A DNA stretch of 64,000 bases from Podaxis mareebaensis (lineage: Eukaryota; Basidiomycota; Agaricomycetes; Agaricales; Agaricaceae): the NCBI GenBank assembly GCA_018524725.1, contig JAEUWP010000360.1, positions 124,001-188,000 on the forward strand. The letters are read 5' to 3'. Position numbers and translations under genes: made by a program. Every line of letters begins with the position of its first letter. Position 1 is the stretch's first letter. This document shows, piece after piece, positions 31,433 through 43,614 of the stretch. The notes under the pieces were generated by a model that saw only the letters and a list, made by a program, of their open reading frames with translations, had not been told where the DNA came from and did no database searches.

Positions 31433-32748
31433 ATGCCAAAGGCCGTTGCAACAGATAACGCTGAAGGCGAAATGCTGGTCATAACCCAAGCCATTAAGAC
31501 TGCAACTAAAAAGTCCCATAGGACAATTTCGACCTCAGTTGTAGTTGCTGCGAGCACCGCAGGCAGTTCAAAGCGCGCCACAAGTACGAAGAACAAGAAA
31601 CTGGCGCAGGACCCCACAGATGCAGTATTACTCGAACTTGCCAAAAGCGCTCCTTCGAGGAAGAGTAAGGAGACGGTCCAGACAACCCTTGATGCACTTG
31701 AAGAAGAAACCATGGACAAGTCCTGGTACGATGCTCTCAAGTCGGAATTCACGAAACCCTACTTCAAGAAGGTGCTTTCCTTGGTCTTTCCCAGCACACC
31801 CCACCTTGTTTATGCATTGCGACTTAGCTCAAGCAATTCCTGGCCGAGGAAAACGTCTCGAATACTGTTTATCCTCCAAGTAAGCGCCTTGCGCATCTTC
31901 TCTTTCCGCCTTCACTAATGACACTCCAACTTCAGTGGAACAAATATACTCATGGTCAAGACTTACACCGCTTGACCGAGTCAAAGTTGTTATTCTTGGT
32001 CAGGTACGTTACTCCGATGCCCGACTGTTAGAGCTCCAAACTTATGGAGAACTCAGGACCCCTATCATGATGTTGGCCAAGCGCATGGTAAGCCACTGGA
32101 ACGTTGGTGCTAAGATTAACTTCATCGACACATCCCGATTAGGACTTTCGTTTTCTGTACTACCTCCGACAAAGGTCCCCGGTTCGCTGAAAAATATCTA
32201 CAAGCAACTCTGTCAGGATATTCCTGGGTTCACAACACCAACTTCAGGGTGCGTTAAACATACTCCGTCCAACCAACGAAACGGCGAGCCAATTCCCATC
32301 TTGCGCAGTGATCTGAGCCGTGTGGCTGAGCTTGGCGTTCTATGGCTTAATACGAGCCTGACCGTTCGAGCTCACAAGGCAGGCTCCCATGCCAAAAAAG
32401 GCTGGGAGACTTTCACTGCTGAGGTTCTTCGCAAAGTTTTGGCGAGACAAGATCATCCTGGTGTCGTCTTCATGGCATGGGGTCTCCCGGCCCAGAAAAC
32501 GTGTGACTCTATCGGTGTGGATGAGGTTAGTCGTTCCAGCCTCGATTATTAATGAACACTAACATCCACTTCTATTACATACGTAGAGAAAGCACCTTGT
32601 ATTGAAGTCGGCCCATCCCTCCCCCCTTTCAGCTCATAGGGGCTTTCTCGGTAACGAGCATTTTAAGAAAGCTAATGAATGGCTGGAGGCAAAATACGGA
32701 TCCGGTTCTGGCATTAATTGGAAGGTGCTTAACACTGAACCTAATTAA
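31433..32748 (+). CDS. UNG1: Uracil-DNA glycosylase, family 1
   Basis: Base-excision repair enzyme that removes uracil from DNA in nucleus and mitochondria (family knowledge). A disordered Lys/Ser-rich N-terminus, with possible targeting or PCNA signals I cannot confirm, leads into [22 protein letters not shown] and [27 protein letters not shown]. An intron (from about 32002 to 32057) joins GQ to [11 protein letters not shown], the catalytic water-activating motif. Further motifs are [51 protein letters not shown] and the DNA-binding [11 protein letters not shown]. It ends VLNTEPN at TAA 32748. All key residues of an active UNG are present. Start ATG 31433. Confidence 0.94.
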
Positions 32749-32848
32749 TATCCACAAAGGTGTGTGCTCTAATGTACTAAGATATATACCCGAGCCACCC
32801 CAGTGCACACGTACAGAGACTTCGTGATTATAACAACATCGCAATTTT

Positions 32849-33842
32849 CTAGTTGATTGATAGGGCCTTGTATTCAGCCTTAAGCCTCAGCTGACCCATT
32901 GGGCTACCGCTTAGAGGCCACCATCGTCCATTCTGGCCCACTCCACTGAGGAGATCCCCGAGTGGCAAAGTTATGTGACCCAGATCGTAAACGCCATTCT
33001 TCACCTCAAGAACGAGTCTTGTCCTCCTGCCTTGCATGGCTAGAATCTCGCATTGTGAGTTCCACTCCGGATCGCCCGAGACACCCAACGGCGTTGCCTG
33101 GAGGCCCACCTCATCTATATCTGTCCTCACAATGACCCTGGGCCTGAGCTGACTCGTTGGTATGTCCCCAAAAGACAGGTCTTTGGCTCCGTACAATATG
33201 AGGGTCACGATCCCCAATGCTACGTATTCGCTCGTCACAGTTCCACAGCGGTAAGGAATATCGGTGCTCACTGGAGTCGTCTTCCGAGGTGGAGACTTGT
33301 GTGGGCTTATACAACACAACGTCGAACAGGATGGAACCTCGTTCCTTGTCCTTTTTCCAAAGTTTCTCACTAATGGCGAGATGAAAGGGTTCTGCCTCCA
33401 GCTTGGATACACGGTAGCTCGCCTTGCCTACAAGCTTTGTTCTCCAGGAGGACGAACGGCTGCTCAAAACAGACAGTACAATAGAATCCTGTGAAGAGTG
33501 GATAAGGGCATGAAACGCTTGAGGGAACCAATAAGGGTCGTGTCTAGTAAGATAGTCAGAAATGTAATCAACGGAGATAATACTTCGTGGCGAGTTCATG
33601 TGTACGTACGTACTGTGCACCTGCTTACTGCGTCCTATGAATTCGTCATTGATTGAAATCTCGACAAAGGGACTAGGTGGTGGGAGGAACGATCGCAAAC
33701 CACCCTCTTTCTCGAGGTGGGCGGACTGCAACTGGATGCGAACTGCACCGACTGCACGAGTTTGGCCGGATCGTGGTTGCCCAGCAACTTGAAGCTCTTG
33801 CGGTTCTAGTAATTTCATGACACCACCCTGAAGCAATCCCAT
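32849..33842 (-). CDS. Small protein with two C2-like domains, probable partial copy of tricalbin
   Basis: About 300 residues after splicing; no SMP domain or membrane anchor. First C2-like unit: AVGAVRIQLQSAHLEKEGG, PSPFVEISINDEFIGRSK, HDPYWFPQAFHALIHSSQDSIVLSVL, then ERGSILFDVVLYKPTQ. A 52-nt intron near 33215-33266 joins DDS to TLGIVTLILYGAKDLSFGD, the second unit, which ends GQNGRWWPLSGSPMGQLRLKAEYKAL. The layout and several stretches match the first two C2 domains of the tricalbin gene downstream (KDKERGSILFDVVLYKP against KDGKERGELRYDVTYYP; RWWPLSG..GQLRLKAEYK against DWFPLSG..GRLRLSAEWK). The Asp of the DPYV loop is absent here, so calcium binding is unlikely. A 66-nt in-frame intron near 33541-33606 (GTACGT..TAG) is possible. 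Start is either ATG 33842 or ATG 33818. Confidence 0.72.
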
Positions 33843-34117
33843 GAAAACCGAGACGCGACAAAACAAGTCTCAACGCACCGCGGACATAGTAGGTAACTGC
33901 GCAGAAAGGTATCTTTTACAGGTTTGACACGTTGAGAAAGGCGCGTCTATTGGTATATGAGTCATATATGTACTCTAGGCTATCGCCCCGCGCCCTGCGT
34001 TCCCGAAACGCGGCCGCAACGAGGCTGGGCAGCTCGACTCAACCGCATTATCTTATTTGAGACAGGGGCAACCCTCCGCCAACACCGCCGGACCGCCGGC
34101 AATGCTTATGATAAGAT

Positions 34118-35099
34118 ATGATTCCTACTCCTGACCTCTCGCATCTGACGAGCAAAGACTATGATCTGATTTACGAACCTGCGGGTAAGTTGATAAAAAT
34201 GACCTGAGAATGACACTAAAACTGTAAACAGAGGATACATTCCTCTTCCTCGACGCACTTGAGTCTGACGTTGAGGATCTGAAAAATTCCAAGCCGCTCA
34301 TCTGTTTGGAAATTGGGTAAGTAACAGCTACTTCCATACGTTAATCGATGGGCCTGAAATTTCATCGCTACTAGCTCTGGGTCTGGCTGTGTATCCTCGT
34401 TCATTGCGCAGATCTTGGGACCTTCCGTCCGTACGAAAATCTACCATTTCTATAGGCGATGCCGTTTCTCTAAACCCAACCCAGTTTATCTATGCACGGA
34501 TATAAACCCCCACGCTTGCCGGTGTTCCCAACGCACTGGTGATCAGAACAAGGTTTCGCACCTTTTTACCAGCGGAGCTGGGAGAGATACTCACGAGAGG
34601 ATTCAAGGTTCCGCTTGAGTGCATAAATGCGTCCTTTGCATCACCTCTCATGTCCCGCCTCCGGCATCAAGTCGACATCGTTCTTTTCAACCCTCCATAT
34701 GTACCTACTGAATATGAAGAGGCTCAGATGGCTCAGCAAGCCGGGAGCATCTCAGGTGCCTGGGCGGGTGGGTACGATGGTATGCAAGTAACAGATACTT
34801 TTCTGGAGATCATCGAGGTAACAGGCGTCCAAGAGGTCGTGCACTGAGATCTGACGACTTGCTGTTAGGACTTGCTGTCAGAAAAGGGACGGTTTTACCT
34901 TGTCGCACTCAAGCAGAACAATATACCCGGGATACAGCAACGAATGTTGCAAAACCACAATCTCGAAAGCCAAGTACGCTATTCACTTTCCACGCTTGGT
35001 AATAGCTGTGTTAATCCCTCAACCTCTCAGATTGTCCTGCAACGGCGAGCAGGCGGCGAACATCTGTTCGTATTACGTTTCGCTCAAAAAAAGTCATAA
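34118..35099 (+). CDS. MTQ2: eRF1 glutamine N5-methyltransferase catalytic subunit MTQ2 (HemK family)
   Basis: Catalytic subunit that, with Trm112, methylates the GGQ glutamine of translation release factor eRF1 (family knowledge). The family start MIPTPDLSHL is followed by DYDLIYEPAEDTFLFLDALE (splice near 34190-34211), the SAM-binding LICLEIGSGSGCVSSFIA, the acidic loop CTDINPHAC, the catalytic NPPY motif in VDIVLFNPPYVPTEYEE, and the C-terminal LLSEKGRFYLVALKQNNIPG. It ends EHLFVLRFAQKKS at TAA 35097-35099. Several short introns (34316-34374, 34527-34609, 34816-34869, 34972-35028 approximately) are needed. The gene is short, as in all Mtq2 proteins, and lies between two minus-strand C2-domain genes. 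Confidence 0.92.
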
Positions 35100-35260
35100 C
35101 TAACTAGCGAAGCAACTGGGGCAAGTATAAGGGAATAAAATGGGATGCATGTAGTGGCGAGTGAAATGTGAAATTGCACATCAAATACAGGTCATTAAAA
35201 GGAGAAAGAAAAAAAAAAGTTTGAGTAGGAACTGGTGTCCGTTTCAACGCACATCTATAA

Positions 35261-38200
35261 TCAATCATCACCTTCGGCGCCCGGACGGCGCCCGCGTATG
35301 CTGAAGCGGGACGGGGACACGATGGACGTCCTGGAGACATGTTCACCAGAGGATATTGAACTACCACCGCTTGGATTCACCGTAGGGTCATATTCAAGCC
35401 GTAGCCTCAAGAGGCCACTGTGGCGCAACTCAAGGGAGACATCAGCGGACGAGATCCCATTAGATTGAATATGTCGCCAGATCTATGAGCTAACATCAGC
35501 AAGGGGTTGTCAGAGTGCAAGACAGAGATGTTCGTACGTCAACTTCTCCTGAACCCAATTCCTTGTCTTTGCCAAGAGTTTTGTGGTCATGAATCCAAGC
35601 GTAGATTTTACTAGTAGCAGTCGACGCTGGGAAGATGAACGACTCGTTCCTGTACACAGGGTTAGAAGGTATGTAATTAGGGGAAGTGGTACTACTTACC
35701 ATTCAGGTGTCGCGGTCTTGTGATGTGAATGTTTTGTCTTGTTCTCCCTGTCGCCAACGCGAACAATGACATATGCCTTGGTCTCGTTGACAGAAAGGTC
35801 TTTAGCGTCGATCACTGTCACCCGTAGTGTACCCGGTTGCGCTGGAGCGCCATCCATAGAAAACTTGGACTGAGGGAAAGGCTCGCTCTGAGCAGCTATT
35901 GACGAAGGCATGCCAATAGGATGGGAGGATTGGCCAGAAGGAAGATCAGGTACCGGAGGAACAATCTCATCGTTGTCCTTGTCTCCGCGTTTGAAAACAC
36001 TAGCAACGCCTTGGAAGACGCCTTTTCCAGCGGATACGGGCAAGGAACCAATTTGAGTAACTGCGCGTCCTGCGGTGCTGAAGGTTGAGGTCTTCTGGCG
36101 GGATTTGGCAAGAATTTCGGGGTGGAAGAGGAGGCGAATACGAATTTGTCCATGTGCTCCATGTTTAGGGCTGGTCAAAGGCAGGATGCGCTCGGTGGAT
36201 GTAAATGGCTCAAGGTCGGTGAGGTCAATCCGTGCTGTGCCAAGGCTTTTAGCTTGTTCAATTTGGTTCCAGTCAAAGACTTCGACGAAGAAATCAGCCG
36301 CAACGCGAGATGGCTAGATGTGATATGATGTAAATAAAAGAGTATCCTTCATGGGAATAGGTCACAGCATACCACTTGACACGTGAAGTTCTCATTCCAT
36401 TCCGGAGCAAGCGTCTTCTTCTTGGTCTGGGACTTGAATATCTTCTGGTCGTTGAGCGTGAAGACAGCGTAAGGATCGGATTTACCGCCGCGATCGACAC
36501 CGCGAATTTCTTGACCATCAAGGAGATCGACCCGGAGGATGCCCATATCTTAAGGTGATGTGTCAACCCGAGGTAATTCTGTAAATCATGAGACACATAC
36601 TATTGACAGTCTCCCTAGGCTCCAACTTGATGGGGACGGGGATGTATCGGGCCTCGACCATAACTGTTGATTCGTCGTCGTCATGGGTCAAAGTCATAGT
36701 TTGGGGACCAGCCTAACGAGCCATCGTTCAGTTGAAAGCCGGGACAAGTAGCCCAGGAAGAGACGCACAATAGCCTTTTCGAGGAACGTCTTAGCGTCAC
36801 CTTTCCATTCACCAACAATGTCTTCTTTGGAGCCTTCGTCCGCCTCATTGAGCCGGAGGCAAATTTGACTGAAATCGATCTCCTTGATAAAGCCTTCGCC
36901 GACGTAACCCCATTGAGCATTGGTGCTATTCGACTTGTTGGTGCCGAAGCATGGCCAGTAACCATCGTCCAGAAGGACCTCCAGTCGCGCCTTTTTCACC
37001 AAGTGACCAGAAATGATATCGAAGACGACAATACCGGATTCTGTCGAGAGGTGTCAAACCATGAATTAAGCTTAACGAGGGACAGCGTAAACTCACGATG
37101 AGTAAGAAGTTCCCTGATGCTCATCTCGACACCTCGTTCCTCGTGTGTCTGAGTTTTTTTCGCGGAAGATGGAGAAATAGGAGTCGAAGATTCACTAGAC
37201 TTGGTACCATTGCCGTTGTTATCCGACACACCATTTCCGGTAGACGTCCCACTGGCTCCGGTAGCGGTCGAATCCATAGACTGAGTGACGCGATGATTGC
37301 CTTTCTCTGTAACTTTGATCGTGACACCTGGCGGAATGGCCTGCATCTCGTGGTCCGAAGAAGACATGGTGTCATTGGTATGCACGGAGGAACCATCATC
37401 ATTAGCCAAACGTTGTTGTCCTTGGTTCGAGTGGCTGCTGAAAGCGAGGTTCTTGAGTGCCAGAGCCGGGACGAACTCAGCAGTGTAGGTCAGACGTCCT
37501 TTGTAACCTTCACCCTTATCAAGACGAATAGGATCCTCGGCAGACTTAATACCCGTAGATTTGTATGGATATTCGGGGTCATCGGATTCTTTTGCGAGAT
37601 CGGCGATGTGAAGCTCGACTGTACCAAGTGAACGGTCCTGCATAACATGTCAGTAACATCACCAAGAATTTGTTGGGAGCTTACCCTTGTCAAGTGCTGA
37701 TAGTCCATGCATTCAAGCAAGAAGGTTTCCTTAAGTGAGTGGACTGGGATGTAGAGGATTTGATCCCAGACCGGGCTGAGGTCTAACCATGGCGTGAGAC
37801 ACGAATCTCAGTGTCGTTAACTAAAATCTTACTGTTGTTGACGACTTCCGTACGACCCTTTACTGAATTGGCAGTCACAATGCGAACATAGGGATCACTC
37901 TAAGAAAGCAAAGGTTAGTAACGGCTGCCGTACATGCAATGTCGATCTTTTCACCTTGCCACCAAGGGTAGCCTCAACGTTCCTAAACGCAAAGTATCAA
38001 TTTCAGTTCCATATACCAGGGCATAAAACGCGTACTTGACATCGGTAGCCTTGATAAGGTGCAACCGAACAACGCCAATGGGGAACTTATAATGATCAAG
38101 ACCATGCAAACTACCAGCCATAGCAACGGGTTTCCACTCTGCCGAAAGTCGAAGGCGACCAGACTGGCAACCACTCAACGGGAACCAGTCACGACCAGCC

Positions 38201-40550
38201 TCGCCCATACAGCTCAACAAGTCCGTAAGTCTAATCGACATATGTCCAACACAGGGATCCTTGAGGAAATCACGATCGTCAATGACTTTGACCGTAATAA
38301 CAGAGGAATCTTTGTCATAGCAGAGGAATTCGTATGGAGCTTCCCAGACCGGCGAGATGGTGTGCTTGAATCGAGGAGTGGAGAAGACGTCGTTGATGGT
38401 GTCATTTCCGAGGAAGACTTTGGCAAAGGGGTTAAGATCACCAGAGAGGGACTTGGATTGATCGAGGTCCTTGGCTTGGTGGATGACCAGACGAACGATA
38501 CCAACACCTAAGCATCACAGTAGAGATGAGAATAAGCAGCAGTAGTAACAGTGCACGAGCGTACTGGACTCGGGAACCTCAGTCGAACCCTCAGGAACCT
38601 CCAAGACAGGATAGTAAGTAACATCATAACGCAATTCTCCGCGTTCCTTGCCATCCTTCAACAGCGGCGAAACAATGCCTTCATGCGAGGCATCGTCCAC
38701 GAGCTTTGACAGTTCAAAAGTAGCGGTGCTGAGAAGGGTGTTCTTCCTGTGGTCATTGTAGTCATAGAGATGGAGAATGAGGTTCTCGCTGAGAGAATTG
38801 ATCAGAATGAACTTCGTCTCCATCCATGTTGGGTTGTAACTACACCCGCATACGTAAGTAGAGTTTTGGGATGGGAAAGTTAAACGTACGTGTTGTGCTT
38901 GTACTTGGTGCGGGCAAGTTCTTGGCGGTCGTTGATAGTGAGGCTGACATAGGGGTCAGGAGTTCCACCACCGATCTTGGTGCCTTTAATTCCGCGGGCA
39001 GAATGAATAGTAACTTGAAGAACGCCGATTGCAGCATCGAGAGGTTTGCCAGACAGAAGCTGTTCGAGATTCAGAGTGAATACGTTAGGCTCGTACATCA
39101 TTGGACCAAGTGTCATGTGCGTCATGTCACGGATAAACGCAGACAGACCGGGGATCTGATGAGAGCAAATTCAGAAATGGCTTCAAATGGCACGCTCAAC
39201 AACTTACGTTGGCAATATCGAAACCGAATGTTTCACCACCAATAGGTTTGAGGACGTAGTCGATCACGGGTTTCTCGACAAAGGAGATGTCCACCACTTG
39301 GACGTGGGGAAAGTTGGACATCAGCTTCAAACGAATCCGCATGAGGCCACTGAAGGTGATATCCTCCAAAAGAACAGGCATAGACGCTGCCGCCAGACCC
39401 TTACCAACCCGAATCGACAACACGATTTTTGGATTGACCTTCTGTGTAATCTGGCGTTGGGTCATTTCCGAGGTGTCATTAGGCGTGAAAGAAACGCCCC
39501 AGTCCATCATAACAACATCATCTTCGGTCTTCGGGAAGGTCCTAACTTTGCCAATTCTCGGTGCTTTGGTTCCCAAAGTGAAGGTTGTCAGACGCAGAGA
39601 ATCCAAAAATGGTGGAGTATTCGCGCTCAAGATCTGGTCCACGGAGGAAATAACGGTTGCAGAAAGAACGGGTTCATAAATCAGCCAGAAGCGTTCCAAA
39701 AAGTGATTCATCCAATCCGCGGTTTCGTGTTCAGACGCCAGCCCTGTCTTGACGAGCTCACGCTGGATATCGTCCCTTGCATGTCTCCTCGTACGCGTCA
39801 TAGATGTGGAGTAGTAGGTGCTGCAGAAAGCAAGTAGAATGAATAACCAGCCCCACCCAAAGCCAAAGCGAGTGAGGAAGTGTGACGCAAAAACAGCCTG
39901 TCAGGTTTAATATTAGAAAAGGTGGTATATCCTGCTCGATCGGATGAAACGTACGAAAACAATCACTGCAGCATTATGATACCAGTCGCCATAGAACTGC
40001 TCGCTGAGGAACAACTCAAGGATGTTCCTATCCTTTTCCTCCCCCTCAGTCGGCGGAGGGCTGTCAATGCCCGAGACTTGACGCCAGCCTACGCGGTACC
40101 AATCGGGAATGGCTGGAGCAGGATCCGTAGGCATGGCTCCAGGAATCTCATTGGCCGCAGCATCATCTTGAACATCCTGGGGCGATTCCGGCGCGTCCTT
40201 GGCCTTGACCAAGGGCTTGGGTCCATCATGATCCTCGACAGTGATTGTCGGAACTACATTCGAGCGTCCTGGTTCTACTTTTAGCTCTAAAGGCAAATTA
40301 GGCACTTGCAATGAGTTGGCATTCAGAGAACCAGATTAAACGCACCTTTCTCGGCAACAGCGGGACGTTTCTTGTCGCTAGCCACAATGCTATCAAGCTG
40401 GTCGCGTCCCTTGCGCGCAGCAGCGGCCTTTTCTTGAGGAGGGGCATCCGGGTCGAAACTGTGAACTGGAACGCCCTTCCGTTCGGCGCCTTGTTTCAGA
40501 ATGGTATCTAGTTGGGCTGGGTCTGTGGGTGCTGCGCCGTTGGTCGCCAT
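35261..40550 (-). CDS. Tricalbin: ER-plasma membrane tether with SMP and five C2 domains
   Basis: Extended-synaptotagmin family protein that tethers ER to plasma membrane and moves lipids (family knowledge). A disordered N-terminus (MATNGAAPTDPAQLD) leads to DWYRVGWRQVSG and a membrane hairpin (LTRFGFGWGWLFILLAFC..). The SMP lipid-transfer domain runs from ETADWMNHFLERFWLIYEP to SFVEKPVIDYVLKPIGGETFGF. C2 domains follow: GVLQVTIHSARGIK..DPYVSLTIND; GIVRLVIHQAKDLD..NPFAKVFLGN; GVVRLHLIKATDVK..SDPYVRIV; GILRVDLLDGQEIRG..SDPYAVFTLND; GTLRVTVIDAKDL..AYVIVRVGD. The Asp-containing SDPY loops in C2C and C2D suggest calcium-dependent lipid binding; C2B and C2E look calcium-independent. A Ser/Thr-rich stretch lies between C2C and C2D. 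The last exon (after VD/IWRHIQSN) ends GRRPGAEGDD at TGA 35261. More than ten introns. Confidence 0.93.
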
Positions 40551-41425
40551 TGGGAAACAACGGGCAGGAGTGGAAATGGAATTAGAACAGTGTGGAGGAG
40601 AAGGAAGTCAAGTTAGTGTCGTCGGAGGGGGTTGAAAGAGAGAAACAAGAACAAGGGCAAGCGAAGATCTAGAGAGCGTGGGGTGCAGGCGAATTAGACC
40701 AACATGTATTTGGCTGATGTCACTCCCCGAACAGGAAGCTCAATGTCACAGTCACATGTCGTCGCCGGACGGCGGAGGCTGTCCAGATAAAGCATCCCCA
40801 TCGCCGGTTTCCGTCCGCCAAGGCCAAAATGGAATTCTCCTGCCCGCAACGTCTTCAGCTAACGCTCAAGTGTAAGTCAAACTGCTCGGAAACCCACAGC
40901 ACCCTGCCTCCATGGAAATAAGCAGTGGGGAGATACTTCAGATCAAAGAAGCTAGGGAGATCTGCCACACAAAGTGCGTCCATGCAGAGCCCAGAACAAG
41001 GCCAAACTCCTGGTAAACCGGGGACGTGTGAAACTACCACTAGTGTGCCCGCAGCTAAATAAGTCCGTGACGGGATCGATGAAGGGTGGTGACACGACCG
41101 GAAGGGAGCCATCGGGGAATGGAACAGCCGTAACACTAGGTGAGGTCATGGTGGGTAGTGGTGTCGAGAGTTACTGCGAGGTTGAGAAGCGTAGTATACT
41201 CGTGGTCGGTGATCAAGTTGTGTATTATCCATGCCGAAGAACCTTTTGGACGCTGTCGACGGATAAGCGCTGGCAGAATAGGAGAGGCCGCTCGGAGGAG
41301 GAATGAACACGTGGGCGGGAAGCCAAAAAAGGAAAGAGCGTCCAGCCATGCTGGGACACAAGTCTCAGCCAACTACGAGCCAGAGCAACTTTTCAGACTG
41401 ACTTTCGACCTGGCCGTTCAATGTC
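40551..41425. other. Divergent promoter region, tricalbin and UGO1
   Basis: 875 bp between two start codons. It holds both promoters and leaders. Overlapping short frames on both strands lack domains, and I call no gene. A direct CGCCGGACGGCGGAGG-like GC-rich patch occurs near 40760-40810. Confidence 0.5.
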
Positions 41426-43030
41426 ATGACCGCGCCGCCTTCTCTTCGAGATCTATATATTGATCCCTCTAATGCCTGGGCCTTTGTTCCCCCAGCTCCA
41501 AGTGTTCCAAAACCAAACGCAACTTCGACGTCCGCTCCAGAACCAGTAGCTCAGGCGTATCAATGGTCAACACGCCCGACACGAAATTCAATCTTCGAAT
41601 TATCACCCTCTCTTGACTTGTCCGAACCTTCAGGAATCAACCCCGCTCAACTTTTCAAAACGATCGTTGCTTCCGCCGTCCTTCAGTACACAAGTACTGC
41701 GCTTGTGAATCCGTGGGAGGTTGGAAAGTTATTGCTTCAAGTCCAATGGGTGCCACGGGATGCAGGAGAACCCCAAGCAGAGGAGGAATACGTAGAAGAG
41801 CATGAAGAGACAGTACGTCCAGCTCAATGGCCATGGTTCTTCGGCCCCTGTTAATAATGGATTGCCACCCGAAATTGCAGTTCAGTGACTCTGACAACGA
41901 TGACTCTTACTTTACGGACCCACATAATGCTGGAACTGCAAAACGATACCCAGCTCCGCGACCAACCGATGAACAAGGCTACGTCATTCGTCGGTCTGTT
42001 CTGGAAGAAGGCACACGGCCAGAGTACATCATTCCCGTTGGCAGCGTAGATGGCGTCTGGAACATGATTAAGAGGGTTGGGCGCTTCCGTTTCGAAGGTT
42101 GGCTCGCGCTCTGGAAAGGTGTGTGTACCCTTGGGATGAAATGCTTCGATCAACTCAATACTTTGTTTCATAGGGCTCCTTACGTCGACTTTGACCGAGA
42201 TGCTTTCGACATCGATGCAACCGCTCATAAACCAATTCATGCAATCGCTATTCTTCCCATCTATGTCCCCGTTTCACCAGCCACCCATAATGCTTCCCAT
42301 TGCCTCACACGTTCTCACCGGGTTCATACTCTCGCCTCTGGATCTTATTAGAACGCGTTTGGTGGTGCAGTCATTTACCGCTCGATATCGAACTTACACT
42401 GGACCCTTTGACGCACTGCACAAGATCCTTCGCGATGAGGGAGGACTAAAGGGCATTTACCTGCACCCTAACCTTCTTATTCCGACACTCCTCGACAGTG
42501 CAGTGCGTCCCCTCGTGTCCTTTGCACTCCCGGGGCTTATTGCCTCGTACTTTGGGGCCTCTCACATTACCGAGGAGTCTCATCCTATCGCGTGGGGCTG
42601 TGCTGAACTCGCAGCTAGTTGCATTGGCTTACTCGTGACACTACCAATTGAAACCATTCGTCGCCGACTCCAGGTGCAAGTTCGTGGGACTGCTGAGCCC
42701 ATCAAAGGCTGCGTTGAACTACGACCAGCACCATACAACGGCGTTGTGGACGCATTCTGGCACATATTGACAGAAGAACGCTCGGACCTCCCGATTACTC
42801 GCCGTTCCCGTCGCAGAAGAAATTCCAAGTCTGCCAAGAGCAAAGATGGAGAGAAGGAAGAGCAGGAGGTGAACAACCTGGATGATGAGCCCGAGAGCAT
42901 TTGGAAGAATACAGGGCTCGGGCAGCTGTATCGTGGTCTTGGGATGCGTCTAGGTGCAAGTGCTATTTACTTCGTTCTTAATCTCCTTGTCAGTCCCGAA
43001 GAGACTGATGCAGGATGGGTTGAGATATAA
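41426..43030 (+). CDS. UGO1: Mitochondrial outer-membrane fusion factor UGO1 (SLC25A46-like carrier fold)
   Basis: Modified mitochondrial-carrier-fold protein of the outer membrane that links Fzo1 and Mgm1 in fusion (family knowledge). The N-terminus is MTAPPSLRDLYIDPSNAWAFVPP. The first carrier-like repeat is INPAQLFKTIVASAVLQYTSTALVNPWEVGKLLLQVQWVP; the usual PxDxxKxxxQ signature is altered to PWEVGKLLLQVQ. The next part has LALWKG/LLTSTLTEMLST, then TGFILSPLDLIRTRLVVQS (a clearer PLDLIRTR signature), LVTLPIETIRRRLQVQVRG and LYRGLGMRLGASAIYFVLNLLV. An acidic insert (FSDSDNDDSYFTD) starts after the first intron, and a Lys/Arg-Glu-rich loop precedes the last helix. The degenerate signatures argue against a true solute carrier and for Ugo1. 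Confidence 0.88.
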
Positions 43031-43614
43031 CCCGCCCTATTCTGTAGGCCCCTTTGCATACCACCTCTCGGCGGACTTATTCTGTCTGTAGATTTAACCA
43101 ATTTGACTATGCGCAAATTTCACTTGAGGTAGTGTGGCGAAACGAGCCCCTATTTCCTAGCCTGAACATTTTCAACTTGGTTATGTCGTTTTGATCGGAC
43201 CGCATCGCTCATTAAGCTTTAAGATAGAACCTGATAGAACAACACATCAGCTGACCAATATGAAACCCCAGACTTTCAACTAGGGCGTCTCCATGACATG
43301 TCCAAACCCAACCCGCTGAACGAAAGTAGTACAACCAACTAAGTTAAGAGTGTATGTGAGGATGATTTGCTTGTGATTGCACCCACAGGAAAGACGAGTA
43401 AGCCGGGTATCCCATGAGCTTCAGGGTCGGGAGATGCCGAGAAACGACGTCAGGCAACAAATTGGTTGGGGATTGTAAAACTCCATGAACTTCTCCTCCC
43501 GCTGACCTCTCTTAGACGATACTTACGACCATCATGCCCGGAGGTCTGCTCCACTAGGTTTCCGCACGCCAGCTACCCACTGACATTGCTTCTCATCCAG
43601 AGAAACCAGCCATT
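43031..43614. other. Spacer between UGO1 and the Nudix gene
   Basis: 584 bp between tandem genes. It must hold the UGO1 3' UTR and the Nudix promoter. No frame with a recognisable domain. Confidence 0.5.

Noticed and set aside
39187..39837. 216-codon plus frame
   Set aside because: Antisense to the tricalbin SMP exon, which has clear homology.
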